Below, piece after piece: positions 30,205-41,914 of a stretch of 64,000 nt of DNA. A model generated the notes under the pieces. It was not told the DNA's origin, searched no databases, and was given only the letters and a program-made list of their open reading frames with translations. Within the stretch, counting starts at the first letter, position 1; each line of letters opens with the position of its first letter. Source of the DNA: Lepisosteus oculatus (Eukaryota; Chordata; Actinopteri; Semionotiformes; Lepisosteidae); contig NC_090709.1 in the NCBI RefSeq assembly GCF_040954835.1, forward strand, positions 45,764,490-45,828,489, in the 5' to 3' direction. The position numbers were made by a program, and so were the translations under genes.

Positions 30205-31414
30205 TAAAATTTGATTCCAGCTCACTGGCCCTGCAAAACTTAGTTCAAGACTTTAAACTCTCAGACACATATAGATGTATATATCCCACAACAGCAGGAT
30301 ATACATAGTCAGGGAGGAATAGCAGCACCAGAATTGACTATTGCTTTGTCTCAGAGAGAGTGAAAGTTGTTGGGGTCACTCTTCAGCCTGTCTTCTTCTC
30401 AGAACATCAGGCTTTAGGGTGTAGAGTGGAACTCCAAGGCGGGACTGTCTTTGGCAGAGGCCTCTGGAAACTCAACACAAAGCTGCTAGAGAACGAGGGG
30501 GTAGTATCCCGCCACAAGAAGAAACTATCACAGTGGCTGTCCTTGCAGTGTCTGTACGGGTCAGTAGGAGAGTGGTGGGAGGAGGTGAAGGTGAGGACAA
30601 AGGCCTTTTTCATGGCTGAGGGAAGGAAGGCTGCTGCCAGACGGAGAGGAGTGCTAGCCAGGAAACAGAGGCAGCTGCAGCGTCTCTACACGATGCTGCA
30701 CGGTGGCTTCGATGTGCTTGAGGATATCACCCTTTTAAAAAAGGACATCCGGAGCATAGTCGAAGAAAGCAGTCGAGGAGTGCTGTTAAGAAGCAGAGGT
30801 CAGTTCTTGGAAGAAAATGAGAAGTGTACTCGCTTCTTTTTCAGGAAAGTGGTAGGCTCCAAGTCTGTCATGGAAAGTGTAGTTGATGAGGAGGGAAGAG
30901 AGAGTACAGAGCTGAGTGCTATCCTCTCCTGCATCGAGGCCTTCTTGTCACGGACGTCCAAAGGGACTAACCGTGGGGAGCAGGAGTGCGGAAAAAGACC
31001 CATATGCGTAGCGGCGAGACGGGAAAAAGGCCCGGGCTCATTAGTGCAAAGAGTTCAGGAATGCCGTATAGAAACCTGTGCCCTCAGGGAGCGGACGTGG
31101 GGCGCCCTGGTGCTAGGCGGGTCTCAGGACATCCGAACGTCAGTGCTGAGCGAGGACAGAGTGCAAGACCCGGAAATATATAGCCCAGGGGAAAGAGAGG
31201 GACAGGAAGGACAGCAGACCAGAAACTAGGGACAGGACAGAGAAGCTCTACAGAGGTAAAGGATGAAGAAATTCATTTTTTTACCTCAAAGCTAGAAAAC
31301 GTTTTGAGTGAAGAAGATAGGGAAGTACTTGAGGGGGATTTGACAGTAGAAGAGCTGAGAGGCTATGGAGAGCTTACAGAAGGGGAAAACAACGGGTGCT
31401 GACAGGCTCCCTAA
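30205..31414 (+). mobile_element. Tx1-clade LINE fragment
   Basis: Starts inside the endonuclease (LVQDFKLSDTYR, then RIDYCFVSE and FFSEHQALGC), continues through GRGLWKLNTKLLE and GEWWEEVKVRTKAFF, and stops at the start of the RT (GKTTGADRLP region). The longest open part is 30360-31229 (289 residues). It is truncated at both ends: by the U2 fragment on the left and by the tRNA-cluster copy on the right. It is related to, but not the same family as, the LINE at 48450. Confidence 0.72.
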
Positions 31415-31983
31415 AGGGGCGTCTGCTTTTACTACTTGCACGAATGAAGGCAAAAAAAGCCAATCGATGTGAACGAACGGCGCTTTACAGAGGAGTACTG
31501 CCTGACTGGATCGTTGATGAACGACAGAGGCCACTCCGACCTCTTCTCGGTTTTCTTCAATTACTTACTAAGGATCTTCTTCACATTCGCCCATGCAGGG
31601 GAAGCCAGTTACACCAAAGCAAACGCAGGAAGGTGCATTTCAAGCAGAGACCAGGAGGGACTTGTTTACACCAAGAGTGGTCGGAGAATGGAACAATGCG
31701 CCCAGCCCTGTTGCTGGAGCCGATTCTTGATGAGCTCTTGGGCTCACTAAGAGGACCCCGCTGGATGCTAATCTTTCTGTTGTTCTTGCAGGTCCTGCGC
31801 TGCTTTTGAGCCGACAGAGCTTGTCCTGGTCTGTCGGCACAGCCCAATTGCAAATGATCGGCTCCGCGTACAGAAGGAACGTGCGTTTGGTACAAGAGTG
31901 CACGAAGGCACCGGAAATACATTGGGAACAAATGACCGGTCGCTCAAGACCTCTGTGAAGTACAGGAGTGTGCAAAAAGAGGC

Positions 31984-32056
31984 TGTTTCCGCCCGGTCTC
32001 AAACCAGGGACCTTTTGCGTGTTAGGCAAACGTGATAGCCGCTACACTACGGAAAC
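31984..32056 (-). tRNA. tRNA-Val(AAC), copy B, doubtful
   Basis: Same structure as 942-1014 with a complete acceptor stem, but the T loop reads GGTTTGAGACC, changing the invariant C of the B box, and there are changes in the anticodon and T stems. TTTT follows. It may be a decaying gene. Confidence 0.6.
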
Positions 32057-32165
32057 CTGGAGGCACCACTGCTGGTGTCTCACTTGCGTTTCGGGCTGAG
32101 AAAGGGAAGTGTCATTTTAGGCAGGGAGCGCTGGAGAGAGGAACAAAGGGCGCGATGAAACAAAA

Positions 32166-32238
32166 TGCCGAAACCCGGGATCAAACCAGGGACCTTTAGA
32201 TCTTCAGTCTAGCGCTCTCCCATCTGAACTATTTCGGC
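32166..32238 (-). tRNA. tRNA-Phe(GAA), copy B, doubtful
   Basis: Complete acceptor stem and GAA anticodon, but the D arm (AGTTCAGATGG) and B box (GGTTTGATCC) deviate from the intact copy at 1124-1196. 32342-33055 after it shows no supported gene; a TATA-like CTCTATAAGC at ~32604 has no clear partner. Confidence 0.6.
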
Positions 32239-33055
32239 GGTGCGCAGAGCCCACAGCCACCTGCTCCAGCCTTCCTGTGTTGCGGCATGAGCGCACCAAG
32301 AGTAGCGGGAGAGTGTTGCAGGAACGTCACTCAGAAGGAAAGCCACCCAGCTGCGCCCTCTGAGCTCTGTCCAGCGCATCTTCCTTGCATGGACTCCTGC
32401 CTGCGATGGGCAGGAAACAATTAGCAAAAACAGAACAACACCCAATGGGTGTCTCATGACCACACCTAATGGTTGTGACACGTGCAGGTGTGAGGGGTTG
32501 CTGGGGTACTTTGGAGCAGAGCTTGGGCGGACGGGGGGCGGGAAAGCAGACAAAGAGGTCTCAAGGTCTGCATGATCACAGCTCTCCGCCGCCCCAGGCT
32601 TCCGCTCTATAAGCTACTGGACACACCCGCCCCTCCTCACACAGACCGTGGAAAAGCCCCCGAGTGGGAGGGCTCTCTCTTCCTCCCAGGAGCTCTTGGA
32701 CACGACGCACAGACAGGGCGCAGGGAGCCGCCGCCTGCAAACACGGCTCCAGGCAGGACTCCACTCCGCAGGAGCCGCAGAGCAGAGGAGATGAGGGCAG
32801 CTTTGCTCCTGTGCAGAGACCTGAGCTGTTGTTGCTGTGGATGCTGTCTTTTCTGCACTCGGGGTAGGAGTGAATGTTGAGTTGCCCTTAGAAATGAAGC
32901 AGAGCACTTCAACGGCACGGGTGTGTGTGTGTGCACCCTGGTGATTCTGGGAGACAGATCGAACCTGGGCTAAAAGAGAGGGGGCTTAGCCCTCTTCCAT
33001 TTGCTAGTTCAAAGTTGTACAACCCATTTGTATCTGCTAGGCGGCGCAGTCGTCG

Positions 33056-33270
33056 TGCACAAAGAACGCTTTGAAAAGCGTCAAAGGCAAGTCATTCCGA
33101 GTTGGTCGTTTGTGTTTTCCGTTCAGACGCGAAATGCTGAAATGATCTCTCAGCTCCTCGGTTGTCATTTCTGCTCCGTAAAGGGATCACAGCACGCGTC
33201 GGCTTCCAGCACGCTGGGTCGGGACACGATGCCGGGGGTCGGAGAGAGCGATGTCTTCCTCGTTAGTATA
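33056..33270 (+). repeat. Direct repeat unit 1 around tRNA-Asp
   Basis: About 215 bp (TGCACAAAGAACGCTTTGA ... GCGATGTCTTCCTCGTTAG) repeated at 33538-33753 with few differences. It includes the 5' flank and first bases of tRNA-Asp, so the flank was duplicated together with the gene. Confidence 0.85.
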
Positions 33271-33328
33271 GTGGCAAGTATCCCCGCCTGTCACGCGGGA
33301 GACCGGGGTTCGATTCCCCAACGGGGAG
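33257..33328 (+). tRNA. tRNA-Asp(GTC)
   Basis: 72 nt. Acceptor TCCTCGT with ACGGGGA, anticodon arm CCCGC-CTGTCAC-GCGGG (GTC), T arm GGGTTCGATTCCC with one mismatch. TTTT follows within 6 nt. The best-preserved of four Asp-like loci here. Confidence 0.9.
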
Positions 33329-33737
33329 TAGCTTTTATTTCACCTCCTTAGAGAATGACTGCCTTTCACTTCTCTGTTTTCTTTCACAGCGTCGTGCACC
33401 TTTTCATTGCTCTCGCTTTCAGAGCCTCCGCACGGCACACGACTCGACATCAGGAAGCACATTGAAGTGAAAGCAGGAAGCGCTGCGACATGCACTGTGC
33501 AGATCCCGCCACACTAAGAGGTGAGTGGGTCTGTTCGATGCACAAAGAACGCTTTGAGAAGCGTCAAAAGCAAGTCATTCCGAGTTGGTCGTTTGTGTTT
33601 TCCGTTCAGACGCGAAATGCTGAAATGATCTCTCGGCTCCTCGGTTGTCATTTCTGCTCCGTAAAGGAATCACAGCACGCGTCGGCTTCCAGCACGGTGG
33701 GTCGGGACACGATGCCGGGGGTCGGAGAGAGCGATGT

Positions 33738-33796
33738 CTTCCTCGTTAGTATAGGACCTGTCACCTGTCCCCACCTGTCACGCGGGAGACTGGGGT
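33738..33796 (+). pseudogene. tRNA-Asp relic
   Basis: 5' part (TCCTCGTTAGTATAG) and anticodon arm (CTGTCACGCGGGAGAC) of tRNA-Asp with a rearranged D-arm region and no T arm (GGGGTACATC instead). Confidence 0.75.
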
Positions 33797-34051
33797 ACAT
33801 CAGGACGCGCCTTGAAGTGAAAGCAGGATGCGCTGTGACATGTACTGTACAGATCCCGCCACTACTGGGCCCGATTTCCCCGGATCGAAACCGGGCGGAA
33901 ACAGGCCCGTTTCGTTTGTTGCCACGCACACTGTTTGGGGATTCGCCTAGCGCTGTGATCCAACAGACCCACTTACCTCTTAGTGTGGCGGGATCTTCAC
34001 AGTGCATGTCGCAGCGCATCCTGCTTTCACTTCAATGCGTGTCCTGATGTA

Positions 34052-34112
34052 CCCTGGTCTCCCGCGTGACAGGTGGGGATACTTGCCACTATACTAACGA
34101 GGAAGACATCGC
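34052..34112 (-). pseudogene. tRNA-Asp relic, inverted
   Basis: Reverse-strand tRNA-Asp from the 5' end to the anticodon arm with an intact D arm, then the same foreign TACATCAGG ending as the relic at 33738. Confidence 0.75.
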
Positions 34113-34766
34113 TCTCTTAGTGTGCAAAACACTTACTTGCAGCATTGTGGGTGCTGTGGTTTAAATGCTATTGGTTTGTGAACAGAATACCCCTATCCCA
34201 GTGCATTGTGCCACATTAAATAGAAGCAAGAGAAAAAGAGATTCAGAACGCAAAGCTGTGTCAGTGTTCTGTTTAAAAAATCGGTTTGAACATCAGGGGA
34301 GCTGTTTTTAATAAGGTGCTGAGTAAAGAATATTTTAATCTTCCTGCTGTCAGTAGTATTGTGCATATAGTTGACTCTTACCTGAATGAAAACAGGACGT
34401 AAAGGAAGGGTTTCAGAATTCAGACAAAGCTTTACTCCCGTGCTTACAGTCGGAGTATTTGGAGACTGCGCTATTCTGTTGCCTATGGTCATATACGCGT
34501 TTTTCGCATGAAGCCGTATTGAACAGTATTTCTCGCGTTGTGAACTTGTGTATACAGCGGTCCCCCGGGTTCCAGTTAGTGCGTAATTACGCATCGATGA
34601 AAAACCGGAGGTTTAAAAAAAGATAATTAGCTCACTGATACTTTGATGTAGAGGCTGTGGAAATATCTACATGTCGTGGTCTTTAAAATGCATTTGGTTT
34701 GAAGGCGTTCTGTGCTTCCGTTGCGAAGATATGGACAAAATAATATTCGTGATTGGTCAAAAAAAT

Positions 34767-35068
34767 GTCATATAAACGAAAAAGTACAGGCTGAGAAAGC
34801 ATTCACAATGTATTTTATACACAAAGCAAGTATTCTCGCGATTCTAAGAGGTTTCATGTAAACGCTACAGGCGTGCCAAAATCGTTTTCGAATTTCAAGC
34901 TAACTTTACCACGGGAAAATGTCATATAAACGAAAAAGTAAAGGCTGAGAAAGCATTGACAATGTATTTTATACACAAAGCAAGTATTCTCGCGATTCTA
35001 AGAGGTTTCGTGTAAACGCTACAGGCGTGCCAAAATCGTTTTCGAACTTCAAGGTAACTTTACCCCAG
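34767..35068. repeat. ~152-bp tandem duplication
   Basis: Two adjacent units starting GTCATATAAACGAAAAAGTA and containing ACACAAAGCAAGTATTCTCG and GGCGTGCCAAAATCG. They differ at only a few sites. No coding or RNA signal. Confidence 0.88.
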
Positions 35069-35214
35069 TCTGGTACCGTAGGTCACGTAGCTGAAAATCC
35101 CAGTCATGTTTTTTTTCCTATCTTGTGGTACATAACGTACCATTTCGGACTATCACAAAGGGCTTGAGATTTCGTTAAATGCATGTATTCATTTCCTTTC
35201 TGGAAAACTTGTAT

Positions 35215-35330
35215 TTAAAGAAATTCACACAGCTTGCGAGAAATGAAAATCAATTCTTGATTATCAGTGCAGAAGAAATATTACCAGCTGGCAAAAAAAA
35301 GATTTTTTTTTAACCGAAATGTTGTGATGT
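35215..35330. repeat. Dispersed repeat shared with 42400-42540
   Basis: TTCCTTTCTGGAA.A.CTTGT, CAGCTTGCGA, AAT.CTTG.TTATCAGTG and a T-run end occur in both places, next to a tRNA relic here and to tRNA-Thr there, in the same orientation. Confidence 0.6.
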
Positions 35331-35346
35331 GAGACACGGACCCACC

Positions 35347-35413
35347 ATTCCATCTGTGTCGCTCGTTCGATTTCATAACTGAAAGGTTGGTGGTTCGAAT
35401 CCACCCAGGAACG
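35347..35413 (+). pseudogene. tRNA-Asn relic
   Basis: The 3' half matches tRNA-Asn closely (CTGAAAGGTTGGTGGTTCG, AATCCACCCAGGAAC), but the anticodon loop and D arm are degraded and shortened. Confidence 0.6.
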
Positions 35414-36073
35414 TGTTTCTTTTGCGATGTAAACATTGTCTTCGCAAAGGTCGATTGGATTTCTCAGCGAAACCTTAACCATTTTAATTTTTGCAGGAAA
35501 TGCGAGAGCTTAACACGTGTCAGAATCACCGGGAAATGTCCAATTACTGTATGCCCAACATCGCAACTCCCCAGAAAACCAAATTCACCCAAGAAAAAGT
35601 CGAGTCGTCATTTATACCCCCGTTGCATCCTTTGCTGAAATATTTTAAAAATACAATGCAGATTTGTTTAAGAACTTGCGAGCTTTGTTACATTAGCACC
35701 GTGCATTTGGACTTCGATATTTTGACACATTTACCTTAATTTTAAACATAAATACTGTACAATCTATTGTAATTTTGTTGTACTATTAAAATATGTTAGC
35801 TGAGGATGCAAAGGGGTGAAAGGGAAAGGTCAGAGGTGTAGTAACACCAAGGTTAGGATTGGTGGAGGTGATAAGGGTGTTGATGGTTTTTCTCTGTAGA
35901 GAATTTTGAGTTTTTTATCCTTCTCTGAAGTGAGAAACTGGAAGAGTTGGGAGTTGAGGGATCTGATAAGGTTAGTTATGGAAGGAAGTTGATGTGGAGC
36001 TTTTAACCGTAAAAACTCCTTAATGTCTTTGATGTTGTCATCAGCGATAAACTGCATTCAGCAAAGAAAATTA

Positions 36074-36213
36074 TCTTTGCTTACTGCCCTGTCTTTCTCA
36101 CACCTGAAGAAGGATCCACAGCCGAAACATTGTGATTCTTTTCTTTTCAGCAGGAATAGTGCTTTAATTGTTCCTTTGCAGCCTACGCATGCTGACGCAG
36201 CTACCCACCCGAT
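36074..36213 (+). mobile_element. Penelope-like element tail
   Basis: Matches the reverse-strand element tail at 58712-58860: CTGCCCTGTCT, CACACCTGAAGAAGG, CCGAAACATTGTG, TTCCTTTGCAGCCTACGC. No coding part of this copy is recognised upstream. Confidence 0.65.
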
Positions 36214-36424
36214 ATCTAACATTCTATTATCACAACTATGAATGTCCACTTTGGGTATTTTTTCCATGCTTATTTATTATTATTATTTATTCTGTCATTG
36301 AAGCATATTTTATGTCATACTGAAGTGTCATAATCACTGAAAAAATATTTTTTTCATTTAGAAAGTAAGAAAATGATAAATCACTAGGAATTGCATTTAG
36401 CCTATTCTGATCTAGATTTTCTAT

Positions 36425-37035
36425 ATACTTTAACATGCCATGTTCACAATGTCACAACTCAGAAATGAAACAGTGAAGTGTTGTAATTACAAATGTACAT
36501 AGTGCCGGGACATTGAGATGTTTTGGTAATGAGGAAGGAGGGACATGCAATGTTCACAGGGTCAAATTTATAAAATGCTACAGTAAAATTTCTTGTATTT
36601 CGGGATTATGAGAGCCTGTTACATTGTGTCTCACACCTCAGTGTCAGAATTTTGAGACATTTTTATAACCAGGGGTAGGTTCATAGCAATAAGCAGAAAG
36701 TGCGATCATCCTTTGCTCATCCTCGGTTAACCATATATTCTCATATGTCATGTTCTGAATGTCCCATTTAAAACTGCTACATTAAAATTAAGACTTTTTA
36801 TGATCAGAAGGCAAGGTTGTGGTAAATATGCATAAAGTGCAAGTGAACTTATCTTTTGCCTTTGTCTTGTTATTGTGAGTTTTGAAAATTGGTTTTCGAT
36901 TTTCTGAAATGTGTTTCACACAAAAATGCAATTTGGATAGTCACTACTTATATATTCCCCTTTACTGAGGATATGTACAGTAATCCATCCCGATTAGTAC
37001 TTTTAAAATTACTGTAGAGAGCCATCAGAAAGGGA
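36425..37035. repeat. Satellite-like block shared with 45990-46975
   Basis: Shares CACATTGTGTCTCACACCTC, AACTGCTACATTAAAAT and TTTACTGAGGATATGTACAG with the longer block at 45990-46975, where the unit is present about four times. Confidence 0.7.
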
Positions 37036-37114
37036 ATGAAAACTTGCATTAAACAAAATCAAGCTGCATGTAATCATCCATAGTGATACATTTTGTAAGA
37101 CAAGACAGGAAGAA

Positions 37115-37188
37115 AGACACTGCTGGGATTTGAGCACAGAATCTCCTGTTTAATAGGAAAACACTTTAACCAAATCAGCCAAGATGCT
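37115..37188 (-). pseudogene. tRNA-Thr relic
   Basis: Full-length alignment to tRNA-Thr on the reverse strand (TTGGTTAAAG, AAACAGGAGAT, CAAATCCCAGC), with a changed anticodon loop (CTATTAA in place of CTAGTAA) and T arm. A short downstream TTTCTTCCT matches the flank of the tRNA-Thr at 42279, so it is a decayed duplicate. Confidence 0.72.
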
Positions 37189-37640
37189 GTCAGAGTATTA
37201 ACATCATGTCTGCGTCAGTGATTACAGCTGACTATCGCTGGAGGACAGTTCACTGTGAACAAGTCAGCCTGCATAATGAGGGGGAAGAGACTGACCTCTG
37301 TGATGCACTATAGAGTTACACTAACCTTCTATCCAACTGTTCTATGCGGCATTCTACCCTAGTGGTAAATATTGGTTTCCGTGCATGTAATATTCCTTTT
37401 TTTGTCAAATATTTTCAAGCACAAATTTTGCTGTTGAAAATAAGCCTTGTGGTTTTCAATGTTGTGATCCTTTTCCCCCAGTGTCACCCAAATTCATACA
37501 CTGTGCTTTGGCAATTCTTCAGGCGATATTGTTTAGAGGAGCTCAGTTGAATTAGTTTGCGTATATAAAGTATTTCTTTTCCCTTTAATCCTTTAAAACA
37601 TATTACATTTTCAAAACATTGTATCTTTCTTCCTACTAAT

Positions 37641-40600
37641 TGTAGCGGCAATGCTTGTTAATAAGACAGAATTAAGTGTTGCTGTGCTTTCCCAAATGAG
37701 GCCCCATCTCTCTCTTCACCTCTGTGGTGCAGCCACAGAGAAGCTATTCAGGCAGGCTGATTTAAAGATGTTTTCTTTTGATAAGGGAAAGCTCCCAAAT
37801 GGGGATGCATTTAGCTAAGCCTGGCTATCATGATCAATGGGCATCCATTGGCGCCTAACTGTCTAGGGAGTGCCAGATGGACATCTGGACTGCATTCCTA
37901 AGTGTCAGGAGTAAGTGACTCATATCTCACCTTGATCAACCAATCAGGGACTGGTAGGGCCGAGTAACCCACGTGGGACTCTGATGCCCATGAAACTTTC
38001 ATCCAATGAATGAACTGAAGTTCCTCCAGGTAAAAACAGGCAACAAAGAACTCCAAGACTATTCTAAAGGGAATTCAAAGGAGAATTCCAGGAGTGTGAG
38101 ACAATTCCAGGGCAGGACGGCCCAGGAGCAGAAAGGCTCCCAAGGGCAGGACATTCTCGCAGCGCGCCTCCTGACCATCCTGAGACTCAGCCTGGACCAC
38201 CACGGAACGGCCAGTGTGTCCAAGTGCCAGAACTTTCCTTTGTTCTAAGAGTCGAGAGCGGAGGTTGCCAGAGAGTAACCAGAGGATCCACCCGAGGTTA
38301 GCACCAGCAGCAGGCCTCTTGAAAAGGTCAGAACTGTGGACAGCTGAATCACTATTCAGAACTAGCGCTTCATCAGGAACGAACTGGTCTTCTTCCTGAC
38401 CTGCTGGGACTCACAGTCATCTTTTCTCCTGTGCACAAACTTCGCTAGTTTCAGCCAAAACTAACTAGCCAGTATTCAGAGAGCATCAGCAGCGCACCGT
38501 CACAAGCCGCACAGCACAGCCTGGTACGGAGCCAGAGAGTGCGGATTGGACAGCAACAAGCCTGCATTTGCTTGTGCCCGCAGGAGATCTGAATCCCCAG
38601 AGATTGGATGAGTATTCAACTTCACTGCATTACTGCTCCAGAATTCTATTGTTATCCCAACCAGTTGATATCAATTTAATTCCTAAGAGTTGTGTACTTG
38701 TTTTGAGTATCTAATGCAGAAGTTGTAACCAAGTTAAATTACGAAACGGTCTAAATGAATGATATACCGAACGTATGTCCTCTTGATATGTGTAACTCTT
38801 TGTAACTGAATGAATATATATCTTTTGTATTCTGATAACCCTTACGATAAGATCTGTTTGGTTTACATGCATATTATATATATTAATGAATGTATCCTCG
38901 TGTATTAGTACCTGTGTGTGCGTTGTTTGAGTTATCTCGCATGGTTGGATTCTGAGACCATTAAAAGAATCAATTTTGTGATTAACTGCCACAATTAATA
39001 ATTGTCCCAGTAAATGCCCAAACCCCTACAGAACTGGTGCCTCGTGAGAGCACACTACAACAGTGTGTGATCTCCTGTCCCAGCCTGAGGAGCAGACACC
39101 GAACCTGTCTCTCAATAAAAATAATACAGTGTGCGATCTCCTCTCCCAGCATGAGGAACAGACAGTGACCCTGTCTCTCAATAATAATAATACAGTGTGT
39201 GATCTCCTGTCCCAGCCTGAGGAGCAGACAGCGAGCCTGTTTCTCAATAATAATAGAACAGTGTGTGATCTCCAGTCCCAGCCTGAGGAACAAACAGTGA
39301 GCCTGTCTCTCTATAATAATAATACAGTGTGTGATCTCCTGTCCCAGCCTGGGGAACACTGAGCCTGTCTCTCAATAATAATAGTACAGTGTGTGATCTC
39401 CTGTCCCAGCCTGAGGAACAGACAGCGAGCTTGTCTCTCAATAATAATAATAATATAGTGTGTGACCTCCTGTCCCAGCTTGGGGAACAGGGAGCCAGAC
39501 TCTCAATAATAATAACACTGAGGAACAATGAGTTTATCTGTCAATAATAATAATACAATGTGATCTCCTGTCCCAGCCTGAGGAACAGTGAGCTTGTCTC
39601 TCAATAATAACAATACAGTGTGTGATCTCCTGTCCCAGCCTGGGGAACAGACAGTAAATCTATCTCTCAATAATAATAATCCAGTGTGGAATGTCCTGTC
39701 CCAGTCTGGGGAACAAACAGTGAGCATGTCTCTCAATAATAATAGAACAGTGTGTGATCTCCAGTCCCAGCCTGAGGAAAAGTGAGCTTGTCTCTCAATA
39801 ATAAAAATACAGTGTGTGATCTCGTGTCCCAGTCTGAGGAACAGACAGTGAGCCTGTATCTCAGTAATAATAATAATACAGTGTGCTACCTCCTGTCCCA
39901 GCCTGAGGAAGAGACAGTGATCCTGCCTCTCAATATTAATAATACAGTGTGTGATCTCCTGTCCCAGCCTGGGGAACAGAGAGTAAACCTATCTCTCAAT
40001 AATAATAATCCAGTGTGTGAGCTCCTTTCTTAGCCTGAGGAACAGACAGTGATCCTGTCTCTCAATAATAATAATCCAGTGTGGAATGTCCTGTCCCAGT
40101 CTGGGGAACAAAAAGTGTGCTTGTCTCTCAATAATAATAGATCAGTGTGTGATCCCCTGACCCAGCCTGGGGAGCACTGAGGCTGTATCTCAATAATAAT
40201 AATACAGTGTGTCATCTCCTGTTCCAGCCTGAGGAACAGTGAGCTTGTCTCTCAAAAATAATAATACAATGTGATCTCCTGCCCCAGCCTGAAGAACAGA
40301 CAGTGAGCCTGTCTCTCAGTAATAATAATACAGTGTGTGATCTCCTGTCCCAGCCTGAGGGACAGACGGTGAACCTGTCTCTCAATAATAATAATAATAC
40401 AGCGTGTGACCTCCTTTCCCAGCCTTAGGAAGAGACAGTGAGCCTGTCTCTCAATAGTAATGATACAGTGTGGGATCTCCTGCCCCAGCCTGGGGAACAG
40501 ACAGTGATCCTGTCTCTCAATAATAATACTCCAGTGTGGAATGTCCTATCCCAGTGTAGCGGCAATGCTTGTTAATAAGACAGAATTAAGTGTTTCAGTG

Positions 40601-41914
40601 CTTTCCCAAATGAGGCCTCATCTCTCTGTTCATCTCTGTGGTGCAGCCACAGAGAAACTATTCATGCAGGCTGATTTAAAGATGTTTTCTTTTGATAAGG
40701 CACAGCTCCCAGAGGGGGGTGCACTTAGCTAAGCCTGGCTATCATGATCAATGGGCATCCATTGGCGCCTATCTGTCTAGGGAGTGCCAGATGGACATCT
40801 GGATTGCATTCCTAAGTGTCAGGAGTAAGTGACTCATATCTCACCTTGATCAACCAATCAGGGACTGGTAGGGCCGAGTAACCCACGTGGGACTCTGATG
40901 CCCATGGAACTTTTAGCCAATCAACGAGCTGAAGTTCCTCCAGGTAAAAACAGGCAACACAGAGAGCCTTTAGTGTAGAATTCTGTGGACTTTTCTAAAG
41001 GGAATTCAAAAGAGAATTCCAGGGCAGGACGGCCCAGGAGCAGAAGGCTCCCAAGGGCAGGACATTCTCGCAGCGCGCCTCCTGACCATCCTGAGACTCA
41101 GCCCGGACAACCACGGAACGGCCAGTGTGTCCGAGTGCCAGAACTTTCCTTTGTTCTAAGAGTCTAGAGCGGAGGTTGCCAGAGAGTAACCAGAGGATCC
41201 ACCTGAGGTTAGCACCAGCAGCAATCCTTGTGAACAGGTCGGAACTGTGGACAGCTGAATCACTATTCAGAACTAGCTCTTCATCAGGAACGAACCGGTC
41301 CTCTTCCTAACTTGCTGGGACTCACAGTCATCTTTTCTCCTGTGTGCAAACTTTGCTAGTTAAAGCCAACACTAACTAGCCGGTCAGTGAGCATCAGCAG
41401 CGCACCGTCGCAAGCCGCACAGCAAAGCCTGGCACCGAGCCAGAGAGCGCGGATTGGGCAGCAACAGCCTGCAACTGTTTCTTTGTGCCCGCAGGAGATC
41501 TGAATCCCCAGAGATTGGATGAGTATTCAACTTCACTGCATTACTGCTCGAGAATTCAATTGTTATCCCAACAAGAGTTATGTACTTGTTTTGAGTATCT
41601 AATGTAGAAGTTATAACCAAGTTCAATTACGAAACGGTCTAAATGAATGATATACTGAATGTATGTCCTCTTGATATATGTAACTCTTTGTAACTGACTG
41701 AATATATACCTTTTGTATTCTGATAACCCTCTCGATAAGATCTGTTTATATGCATATTCTATGTATTAATAAATGTATCCTCGTGTATTAGTACCTGTGT
41801 GTGTGCGTTGTTTGAGTTATATTGCATGGTTGGATTCTAAAGCCATCAAAAGAATCAATTTTGTGATTTACTGCTACAATTAATAATTGTCCAAGTAAAT
41901 GCCCAAACTCTACA
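37641..41914 (+). mobile_element. LTR element with a minisatellite interior (fossil)
   Basis: Two direct ~1.36-1.39-kb repeats (37641-39030 and 40555-41914), each starting TGTAG and ending CTACA, flank about 1.5 kb. AATAAA-like and GT-rich sequences near the LTR ends fit a poly(A) site. After the first repeat comes TGGTGCCTCGTGAGAG, a possible primer-binding site. The interior is almost only the ~60-bp minisatellite, with no gag or pol, so the element could only have moved with help from another. No target-site duplication or polypurine tract was recognised. The LTRs differ by several percent, so it is not recent. Family within LTR elements is undetermined. Confidence 0.62.
39060..40550 (+). 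repeat. ~60-bp minisatellite inside the LTR element
   Basis: About 25 units of the family at 1882-3963 (GTGTGTGATCTCCTGTCCCAG, CCTGAGGAACAGACAGTGAG, (AAT)n). It fills the interval between the two LTRs from ~30 bp after the first to the first base of the second. Confidence 0.92.

Larger units (their letters stand above)
31415..32341. repeat. tRNA-cluster duplication, copy B
   Basis: Partner of 372-1300. It begins at AGGGGCGTCTGC, the point where copy A leaves tRNA-His, and ends at CTCAGAAGGAA. Both tRNAs inside have more substitutions than in copy A. Confidence 0.85.
33728..34120. repeat. Palindrome built from tRNA-Asp flanks
   Basis: Arms of about 130 bp (33728-33860 and the inverse of 33985-34120) share GAGAGCGATGTCTTCC, the Asp anticodon arm, TTGAAGTGAAAGCAGGATGC and GATCCCGCCA. 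The ~125-bp centre includes CCCCGG.TCGAAACCGGGCGG-type 3' tRNA-Val sequence at 33879-33905. An earlier direct copy of one arm lies at 33449-33535. Confidence 0.75.

Noticed and set aside
30360-31229. Host gene of 289 residues
   Set aside because: Sequence matches the endonuclease/linker region of Tx1-clade LINE ORF2 (GLWKLNTKLLE, EWWEEVKVRTK).
32572-32880. 102-residue frame after a TATA-like box
   Set aside because: No domain, no homolog recognised, no supporting splice or poly(A) signal.
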